Shown one piece after another: positions 56,615-64,000 of a stretch of DNA of 64,000 bases. The stretch is from Chloroflexota bacterium. Its GTDB lineage: Bacteria; Chloroflexota; Anaerolineae; Aggregatilineales; Phototrophicaceae. The notes beneath the pieces are model-generated. The model was not told where the DNA came from and searched no databases. It was given only the letters and a program-made list of their open reading frames with translations. Positions within the stretch are counted from its first letter, which is position 1. Each line of letters opens with the position of its first letter. Position numbers and translations under genes: made by a program. The stretch covers positions 115,083 through 179,082 of the forward strand of contig JAPPMO010000101.1 in the NCBI GenBank assembly GCA_028873975.1, in the 5' to 3' direction.

Positions 56615-57190
56615 TCAAGCGCCCAAGTATTGGAGCGCCAGAAAAACACGAGACTCCTCGTCTTCCGGGGCGTCAAGCGGCAGCGCCTGGACCGCAGTTT
56701 GGGCTTCAATCACACTGTAGCCGAGGGCTGTCAAGGCATCAATGACATCAGCGTTGATCGTACTGGCGTCGTCGACAGGAGCCGTATCCAGGACTGTAGC
56801 CAATTTGTCGCGCAATTCCAACACGATTTTCTCTGCGGTTTTCTTTCCGATGCCCGGAACCCGGCTAAGCACCTCGGGCCGATCGTTTGTCACTGCGCCG
56901 CGCACGTTGTCAACACTGAGCGAACTGAGAATTGCAATCGCCAACTTGGGACCAATGCCGCTGATCTTTATGAAGCTATCGAAAAGGTCGCGCTCGGCCT
57001 CGTGGGCAAAGCCATACAAGGTTAATGAATCTTCGCGAACCACCAGCCGTGTATAAAGAAAGACCTGGTCTCCGGTTATTTTCTCCAGCGTACTGAACGG
57101 CGCCAGCACTTCAAGACCGATGCCGCCTAGCAGGACAACGATTCGCTCCGAGTCCTTGAAGCCGACGCGTCCTTCCAGGGTGGCAATCAT
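56615..57190 (-). CDS. ruvA: Holliday junction branch migration protein RuvA
   Basis: A 191-residue RuvA that binds four-way junctions and loads RuvB. It begins MIATLEGRV as in the family, has helix-hairpin-helix segments (LFDSFIKISGIGPKLAIAIL; LSRVPGIGKKTAEKIVLELR) and a C-terminal RuvB-contact domain after an acidic linker (DVIDALTALGYSVIEAQTAV). ruvC lies directly upstream, with 14 bp between its stop and this ATG. ruvB is not in the window. Confidence 0.95.
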   Translation of the reverse strand: MIATLEGRVGFKDSERIVVLLGGIGLEVLAPFSTLEKITGDQVFLYTRLVVREDSLTLYGFAHEAERDLFDSFIKISGIGPKLAIAILSSLSVDNVRGAVTNDRPEVLSRVPGIGKKTAEKIVLELRDKLATVLDTAPVDDASTINADVIDALTALGYSVIEAQTAVQALPLDAPEDEESRVFLALQYLGA

Positions 57191-57204
57191 CGTAAAGCGA
57201 CGCC

Positions 57205-57699
57205 TCAAAGAGGGTGAACTGTGCGCAAGCGATAACTGTGAATATCCGTGATTGCGACCGCCAGCGCATCGGCCGCATCGTCCGGCTTCGGAACCGCTTC
57301 GAGGTTGAGCAGCAAGCGAACCATTTCCTGCATTTGCGATTTGTCCGCGCCGCCATATCCCGTTACCGCTTGCTTAACCATATTCGGCTTGTATTCGGCC
57401 ACTGGGAGGCCGGCGCTTTGCAAGGTCAAGAGAACCACCCCGCGCGCTTGCGCCACTGTCATTGCGGTCGTCACATTCCTGGAGAAGAACAATTCTTCGA
57501 CGCCGGCGCGGTCCGGCTCAAACTCGGCAATGAGTCGCCCCAGTTCCTGATAAATGTTGAACAGTCGTTCGGGCATGGCTGTGCCAGCGCGCGTTCGGAT
57601 GACTCCGAAACGCAGCGCCTCAAGCGTGCCGTCTTGATGCTCGCGAACGAATCCGTATCCCATGCTCGCCGTTCCAGGGTCTATACCAAGCGATATCAT
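57205..57699 (-). CDS. ruvC: Holliday junction resolvase RuvC
   Basis: A 164-residue resolvase that cuts four-way junctions. Catalytic acids are visible in SLGIDPGTASMGYG (Asp7), GVEELFFSRN (Glu near 67) and DDAADALAVAITD (two Asp near 138-141). The block GYGGADKSQMQEMV matches the family. It lies 1 bp behind yebC and directly before ruvA, the classic yebC-ruvC-ruvA order. Confidence 0.96.
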   Translation of the reverse strand: MISLGIDPGTASMGYGFVREHQDGTLEALRFGVIRTRAGTAMPERLFNIYQELGRLIAEFEPDRAGVEELFFSRNVTTAMTVAQARGVVLLTLQSAGLPVAEYKPNMVKQAVTGYGGADKSQMQEMVRLLLNLEAVPKPDDAADALAVAITDIHSYRLRTVHPL

Positions 57700-57700
57700 C

Positions 57701-58447
57701 CTAGGACTCGAAAGCCGCCAAAACGTCGTCGGTGATATTGAGATTCGAGGCTACGGATTGTACGTCGTCAGACTCTTCCAATTGTTCCATGAGACGCATG
57801 TTTTGCAGGGCCTTGCCGGTGGACACATCAATCTCGTTCTGCGGGAACCAGCGCAGCTCGTTGTCTTCAAATTCAAAGCCGGCGGCGCCAAGGGCTTGTT
57901 CAACGGCGCCAAACCCGTCGCGCGGCGTATAGACGGCGATGATTCCGTCTTCTTCAACCACGTCATCGGCGCCCGCATCCGCCGCCTGCATAAATACGTC
58001 GTCGAAATCCGCTTCGCCCCTGATTGTCAAGTAACCTTTCTGATCGAATTGCCACATGACAGCGCCGGAGGTGGCCAGGCTCCCTTCGTGCTTGCTAAAA
58101 GCATGCTTGATCTCTGCCAAGGCGCGATTCTTGTTGTCGGTCATTATCTCGACAATATAGGCGACGCCTTCGGGTCCATAGCCTTCGTATACGATTTCGA
58201 CGAGCTCGCCGCCGGCGATTTCGCCGGTCCCTTTTTTGATGGCGCGCTCGATATTGTCTTTGGGCATATTTGCGGCACGGGCTTTGCTTACCGCCAATTT
58301 GAGTCTCGGGTTTGTTCCTTCGTCGCCGCCGCCTTCACGAGCCGCCACCATGATGTCCCGCCCCAGACGGGTGAATATCTTGGCGCGTTTGGCGTCTTCG
58401 GCGCCCTTTTTGCGTTTAATGGTGGACCACTTGCTATGACCGGACAT
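57701..58447 (-). CDS. yebC: YebC/PmpR-family protein
   Basis: A 248-residue member of the YebC family, long annotated as a transcriptional regulator and more recently linked to translation through proline-rich stretches. MSGHSKWSTIKRKKGAEDAK is the family N-terminus, followed by IFTRLGRDIMVAAREGGGD and ANMPKDNIERAIKKGTGE. It is the first gene of the yebC-ruvC-ruvA unit. The length is usual. Confidence 0.95.
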   Translation of the reverse strand: MSGHSKWSTIKRKKGAEDAKRAKIFTRLGRDIMVAAREGGGDEGTNPRLKLAVSKARAANMPKDNIERAIKKGTGEIAGGELVEIVYEGYGPEGVAYIVEIMTDNKNRALAEIKHAFSKHEGSLATSGAVMWQFDQKGYLTIRGEADFDDVFMQAADAGADDVVEEDGIIAVYTPRDGFGAVEQALGAAGFEFEDNELRWFPQNEIDVSTGKALQNMRLMEQLEESDDVQSVASNLNITDDVLAAFES

Positions 58448-58576
58448 GCCCCGATTTCCCCAATATGTCCCTAACTATTCAGCATTATACATGAAATTTT
58501 CAGCGACAATACAGTTTGCAGATGCTATAATTATTCTGTTGCCGCAGCGCGGTTTTCGTCCTATCGAGGTAGAAAT

Positions 58577-59998
58577 TTGACTGAAGCAGAACAAGCGACG
58601 GTGACCCAGTCTCCCGAAGAATCGCTTGAAAATCGATCTGGCCAGGTTTACCGCTCCGCGATTTCGCCCGGACGAATGGCTTGGCTGGTTCTTTTGCTGG
58701 CTTTTGGGATGTTCTGCGCGCTTGGCATCACGACGGCTTTGGCAATTTACCTGTATCTGTTCCAGTCTACAGAAGCGATCCCGGCCGTTTTGCAAGTCTC
58801 GCAGGGCACAGTGGGCGTCACCGGTTCGGACTTCGTCGAAGCCGTGCAACGCGAACGTCAAAGCCTTGCAAATACTCAGACCAGCATCAGCACGGATTCC
58901 TTGTCACAGGCGACAATTCAATTCCGCGACGTGCCCGCATTTGAAGGCGCGGCGCCAAAGTTGCTGGCTGCTGTGGCTTTGCAGAGCAACACCTTCATCA
59001 CCTTCGAACGCGCTTCCCGACCGCGCTTTGACTGGAGCCTGAACCAACACAGCATCAGTTTTTCTAATTTGAAGGGCGAGTTGGATGTCTTTGTCACCGG
59101 CGCCATAGACAAACCATTCTTGCTAAGCGTGGGTACGGCGCAAGGCCTGTCAGTTCAGTTTCTTGGCGATGGCCGCTATCGCGTTTCGGCAACGGATGAC
59201 GAAGTGCGCATTCTCAATGTTATGGGCCGAGCCTCGGCCTATTTCGCCGATGACATGTCAAGCCTTAGGACTGTCCCGGAGGGACAGGAGTTGGTTGTCA
59301 GACTCGGTAATCGAACGATTGAAGCGCGCGCGACGATCCGCAATGTCTTGTCCAGCTCCTTGTTCAGCATACAAGATATTGATCAAAGTCCGCTCCAGGG
59401 TGAATTGGTCTTGCCAGCAGACTGGGCATGCCTTGTGGAGCAAGACAGCGACCCGCGCGGAAGGTTTTCGCTTGAAGTATTCGACGGCAGATTGGGTTTG
59501 CGCTTGCGCCGGCTTAACAATGCCACATCTCATGGCGAGGTCCGGTGCAGGCAATCCTTTGGCGAAGATGGCATAGATGTCAGCGACTACGATTCGATCA
59601 AGGTCATCGTAACGTTTTATGTGAGTTCCCAGTCTTTGAGCCAATGCGGGATTCTGGGCAGCGAATGCCCGCTTATGTTGCGTCTGAGACATGAAGATCG
59701 ATTGTCCGTAGGCCGTACTTGGATTCGCGGGTTCTACTTTGACAAAGAAGTCATCACCGACTACCCAACGCTGTGCAGCACTTGCATTCAGGAACACGAG
59801 ATCATAAATAAACAGGCTTGGTACACCTTTGAGTCAGAGAACCTGTTAAGCGTGATAGGCGCAAACGATCATCCCGAAAGTCTATTATGGTTCGCGCTTG
59901 AAGCCTCGGGACATCAGTTTGATACCATCATTAGCGAGATTCTGCTCCTAGTAGACAAAACGAACGGCAACGGGACCGAAGCCGAGGGCGAAAGCTAG
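58577..59998 (+). CDS. Single-pass membrane protein with FecR-like region
   Basis: A 473-residue protein with a short cytosolic N-terminus, one membrane helix (WLVLLLAFGMFCALGITTAL, 35-54) and a large extracytoplasmic part rich in beta strands. Residues 185-250 (SVQFLGDGRYRVSATDDEVR, VPEGQELVVRLGN) resemble the FecR/peptidoglycan-binding-regulator style of domain. Eight or so Cys occur in the C-terminal third (CGILGSECPL, CSTCIQEHE). It starts at TTG with GAGG upstream, diverging from yebC. Function unknown. Confidence 0.78.
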   Translation: MTEAEQATVTQSPEESLENRSGQVYRSAISPGRMAWLVLLLAFGMFCALGITTALAIYLYLFQSTEAIPAVLQVSQGTVGVTGSDFVEAVQRERQSLANTQTSISTDSLSQATIQFRDVPAFEGAAPKLLAAVALQSNTFITFERASRPRFDWSLNQHSISFSNLKGELDVFVTGAIDKPFLLSVGTAQGLSVQFLGDGRYRVSATDDEVRILNVMGRASAYFADDMSSLRTVPEGQELVVRLGNRTIEARATIRNVLSSSLFSIQDIDQSPLQGELVLPADWACLVEQDSDPRGRFSLEVFDGRLGLRLRRLNNATSHGEVRCRQSFGEDGIDVSDYDSIKVIVTFYVSSQSLSQCGILGSECPLMLRLRHEDRLSVGRTWIRGFYFDKEVITDYPTLCSTCIQEHEIINKQAWYTFESENLLSVIGANDHPESLLWFALEASGHQFDTIISEILLLVDKTNGNGTEAEGES

Positions 59999-60244
59999 CT
60001 GCAAGGTTCTTGCGCAGATTGCAAATCAGTAGGGGGCTATGTTTCTCAATCATTAACTGCGTTCGTCCGATCGATTATCTTTGCCACGTAGCGCTTGCCG
60101 CCCCAGCCAATTGAATTGCGCGTATATTGGGGCGCTGATATACTAAATTGTCCAAGGGACGACATTAAGGCGAGCATGGATGCGCTTGCCATTCAATGCG
60201 CCCGTACGGTTTCTGTACGATGCAGATTCCCGGAAAAAAACTAG

Positions 60245-60763
60245 ATGCCCGAAGGCTTCGACGACATCCTCCTGATCGCTGTTGTATTTGCCGCCGTATT
60301 TATTGCATCGATGTGGCTGTCCCTGGTAATGTGGGCTTACCGAGACATGCGTCAGCGCTCCCGCGATCCCCTGGCTCAAGCGCTGGTCGCCTTGCTGGTT
60401 CTCTTGCTAAACGTACCCGGTATATTTGTTTACATTTTACTCCGACCTAGAGAGACGCTTTCAGAAGTGTATGAACGGTCATTGGAAGAAGAAGCCTTGC
60501 TGCAGGAGATAGAAGAGAAGCCCAGCTGCCCAAATTGTACGCAGCGTGTGCAACACGACTGGCAGGCTTGCCCTTACTGCCACGCCCGGCTGAAAAAAGC
60601 CTGTGTAGAGTGTGATTATCTTCTGGACTTGGCTTGGAACATCTGCCCGCGCTGCACCACGAGCCAGGTGAGCTATACCTCGGATGGCACGATTGCGACG
60701 GGTTCCCGGCATGTACAGCCATCGGAGCCCCCGCCAATCGACGCCAAGTGGGTCGCATCGTAG
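60245..60763 (+). CDS. Membrane protein with double zinc ribbon
   Basis: A 172-residue protein. Two membrane helices lie at 7-32 and 44-65 (ILLIAVVFAAVFIASMWLSL, ALVALLVLLLNVPGIFVYIL). Four CxxC pairs follow from about 94: CPNC, CPYC, CVEC and CPRC, forming two zinc ribbons with an intervening aromatic-rich stretch. The tail is Pro/Ser-rich. Such zinc-ribbon membrane proteins are common in Chloroflexota and monoderms, with unknown roles. The 246 bp before it (59999-60244) contain no gene I can support. Confidence 0.8.
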   Translation: MPEGFDDILLIAVVFAAVFIASMWLSLVMWAYRDMRQRSRDPLAQALVALLVLLLNVPGIFVYILLRPRETLSEVYERSLEEEALLQEIEEKPSCPNCTQRVQHDWQACPYCHARLKKACVECDYLLDLAWNICPRCTTSQVSYTSDGTIATGSRHVQPSEPPPIDAKWVAS

Positions 60764-60791
60764 GCATTGCCAAGATTGCGGCGGTCCCGAT

Positions 60792-62261
60792 TCAAATTTC
60801 GCCTTCTTGCCCTACGGTATGAATCTTGATGAGGTTGGTCTGTCCATCAACGCCAAAGGGCACGCCAGCGATGATAACAAGGCGATCGCCGCGCGCGACG
60901 AGTTCCCGGTCGTGCGCCGCTCGAATGATGACGCTGATCATTTCGTCGATGGAAGCGAATTCGGGCACAAGCAAGGGAATCACGCCCCAGACAAGCGCCA
61001 TGCGCCTTTGCGTGGTAGGGCTGGGGGTCATGCACAGGATCGGCGTGCGGGGCCGTTCCTTGGCGACGCGCCGCGTGGTATAACCGGACAAGCTGGTTGT
61101 GACAATTGCGGTTGGATTGATGAAACGCGATATGTCAAAGGTCGCCCGGCAAATGGCATCGGAAATGAACTCGCGCGATTTGGCGCCATTAGCGCTGATC
61201 TTGGCTGGCGCCTTGGTTTTTTCGGCGATATTCTTCAGATGTTCTTCGGCAATCAAGGCGATTTTGGTCATCACTTCGACAGCCCGAACGGGATAGTTTC
61301 CGCTGGCGCTTTCCGCGCTCAACATGATGGCGTCGGTACCGTCAATGATCGCGTTGTAAACGTCGCTGGCTTCGGCTCTGGTCGGGCGCGGATTCTCCGT
61401 CATGGATTCCAGCATTTGTGTGGCTGTTATCACCGGCTTGGCGACGTCGTTGCATAAATTGATGATCCGCTTCTGATGGAAGGGCACCTCTTCCGCGGGG
61501 GTTTCGATGCCAAGATCACCGCGCGCGACCATGATCCCCTGGCATACGGCAATGATCTCTTCTATGTTTTCCAGCGCTTCTCCCATTTCGATCTTGGCGA
61601 TAATGGCAGCTTCTTCGCCCAACTCTTTCATCAAGTTCTGCATCTCTCGAATGTCATTTGCCGAGCGTACAAACGACATCGCCAAATAATCACAGTTCTT
61701 GGCCAAGGCAAACTGGACGTCTTCGCGGTCCTTATCCGTGATCGCCGACAGAGTCAGCCGCGCATTGGGCGCCGATACGCCCTTGCGAGATTTCAGCGCG
61801 CCGCCGACTACGACCTCGCAGACCAGTTCGCGCGAGCTGCTGTCATTCACCTTGAACTGTAAATTGCCGTCGTCAAGCAGCAAGTTCGCGCCCGCAGTTA
61901 TGTCTTTCAAAAACTCGGGATGGGGCAAGGACACCAGACCTTTGCTTCCCACAACCTCATCCAGGGTTAGGGTGATGGACTCCCCGGGAACGAGCATGGT
62001 CGGTTCTTGCGCCAGTTCGCCAATACGAATCTTGGGACCTTGAATATCGCAGAGGATGGCGACGACAGTATCCTCTTCTTCGGCGATTCGTCGGACCGTG
62101 TCGATGACATTGCCGTGGGTTTCATGATCGCCGTGCGAAAAATTGATTCGCGCCACATTCATGCCCGCTCTGATCATGGCGCGAAGCGTCTCGGCATCCT
62201 GCGAAGCGGGGCCGATCGTCGCTACAATCTTGGTATGTTTGCCATGTAGAGTCTGTCGCAC
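60792..62261 (-). CDS. pyk: Pyruvate kinase
   Basis: A protein of about 489 residues that makes pyruvate and ATP from PEP and ADP. GKHTKIVATIGPASQDAET is the start block. The active site has EAAIIAKIEMGEALENIEEI (catalytic Lys). VARGDLGIETPAEEVP and VITATQMLESM complete the TIM barrel, and the C-terminal regulatory domain is present to the end. The GTG at 62261 is chosen: AAAGG lies upstream in the 25-bp gap after eno, while the longer frame from 62315 would overlap eno. It is co-directional with eno, a lower-glycolysis pair. Confidence 0.94.
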   Translation of the reverse strand: MRQTLHGKHTKIVATIGPASQDAETLRAMIRAGMNVARINFSHGDHETHGNVIDTVRRIAEEEDTVVAILCDIQGPKIRIGELAQEPTMLVPGESITLTLDEVVGSKGLVSLPHPEFLKDITAGANLLLDDGNLQFKVNDSSSRELVCEVVVGGALKSRKGVSAPNARLTLSAITDKDREDVQFALAKNCDYLAMSFVRSANDIREMQNLMKELGEEAAIIAKIEMGEALENIEEIIAVCQGIMVARGDLGIETPAEEVPFHQKRIINLCNDVAKPVITATQMLESMTENPRPTRAEASDVYNAIIDGTDAIMLSAESASGNYPVRAVEVMTKIALIAEEHLKNIAEKTKAPAKISANGAKSREFISDAICRATFDISRFINPTAIVTTSLSGYTTRRVAKERPRTPILCMTPSPTTQRRMALVWGVIPLLVPEFASIDEMISVIIRAAHDRELVARGDRLVIIAGVPFGVDGQTNLIKIHTVGQEGEI

Positions 62262-62286
62262 GCCCCCAACCTTTCGCGGATTAGCG

Positions 62287-63642
<1,356 letters not shown>

Positions 63643-63717
63643 TTACATCATGTTGGTCAAACATAGCGCTAATCGTTGTTTGGGAAGGGATAAAGCTGAT
63701 CCCAGTCTTGCCTGGCA

Positions 63718-63908
63718 GCGGGTGCATTTCAGATTATTGGCAAGTCAAGCGATTCGTTGCCCGGTCGAAAGCATGATCAACCACAAGTCGCGTAGGTCGC
63801 GTAGACACTGACCGCCGACACTGACCGTCAAGACACGAAGAACACAAAGTAAATGAGGCATTTCTCAGTAAGTGCAAGTGAGTCATGCAATTCCTAGAAA
63901 TAGGGCGG
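63718..63908 (-). repeat. Dispersed repeat R3, copy 2, with insertion
   Basis: Reverse complement of 37267-37412 with near-identity at both ends. An extra stretch of about 44 bp (roughly 63786-63829) interrupts it between the CACAAG and AAGACACGAAG parts. The insert itself has short repeats: ACACTGACCG twice and GTCGCGTAG/GTCGCGTAGAC. Confidence 0.82.
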
Positions 63909-63967
63909 CTGTAGGGCTTGTCCGCTACTGACGCAAGCCACTACTGTATTCTACCCCATCCCCCCAA

Positions 63968-63998
63968 CCCCCTTGCCCCAGCGAGCTAGGGAAGGGGG
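63968..63998. other. C/G-rich hairpin at the window end
   Basis: CCCCCTTGCCC pairs with GGGAAGGGGG with one bulged G, loop about 10 nt. It resembles the CCTTGC...GCAAGG stem that starts the R1 copies A and B and may begin another repeat beyond the window. Confidence 0.5.
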
Positions 63999-64000
63999 AG

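Noticed and set aside
57755-58474. Forward frame opposite yebC
   Set aside because: yebC is certain from its family N-terminus and its operon with ruvC; the forward frame has no start signal.

Overview
The window looks like a chromosomal segment of a bacterium of the phylum Chloroflexota, probably Anaerolineae-like. This is inferred from gene content and protein style: a type-2-like IleS, a sufCBD-U cluster with a Rieske protein, a short YidC without a periplasmic domain, many TPR and PQQ-repeat proteins, a HAD-DinB fusion, and a three-gene operon that I associate with Chloroflexota. There is no plasmid, phage or CRISPR signature. Base composition looks moderately GC-rich, GTG and TTG starts are common, and genes are tightly packed, often with ATGA or TAATG overlaps.

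Layout. 1-9.3 kb: the 3' end of carB, hpt, a CCA-adding-type nucleotidyltransferase, rsmD (reverse), a small TPR protein, two GNAT acetyltransferases, a free-standing AlaX editing protein, an unknown protein and three overlapping genes for membrane-anchored TPR proteins. 9.4-12.8 kb: ileS behind a short leader ORF and a 13-bp hairpin that together look like a leader-peptide attenuator. The synthetase has an altered HIGH motif. 12.8-21.3 kb: a large glutamate synthase (gltB) flanked by two PucR-type regulators. 21.3-24.4 kb: a small membrane protein and an uncharacterised three-gene operon. 24.7-28.5 kb: the rpmH-rnpA-yidD-(PQQ lipoprotein)-yidC-jag cluster behind a strong sigma70-type promoter. 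28.6-36.3 kb: a PfkB kinase, an amidohydrolase, a DM13 protein diverging from tpx, an M29 aminopeptidase, a four-part SH3/TIM-barrel/golvesin-like/M23 protein, and a DUF59 Fe-S assembly factor. 36.3-37.5 kb: a noncoding region built of nested repeats. 37.4-43.6 kb: sufC-sufB-sufD-sufU-Rieske (no sufS), a glycerophosphodiesterase, a methyltransferase and tRNA-His. 43.7-53.1 kb: an SRPBCC protein, three small membrane proteins, bifunctional NAD(P)HX repair, a polyprenyl synthase, a HAD-DinB fusion, a Cys-rich protein and a DinG-type exonuclease-helicase. 53.3-64 kb: a tandem phosphate-binding-like protein, truncated haemoglobin, ThyX, ruvA-ruvC-yebC, a FecR-like membrane protein, a zinc-ribbon membrane protein, pyk and eno, ending in another repeat block.

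Themes. Most genes are housekeeping: translation, pyrimidine/purine metabolism, Fe-S assembly, repair and lower glycolysis. The regulatory sequence is the most interesting part: the ileS leader, and paired inverted repeats sharing a TCGGT...ACCGA core in the tpx and suf promoter regions, which suggest one redox or Fe-S regulator. At least three families of dispersed intergenic repeats occur, one with five copies and one with two inverted copies 26 kb apart.

Limits. Everything here was read by eye. Family assignments rest on remembered motifs, no similarity search was possible, and repeat or hairpin boundaries are approximate by a few bases.
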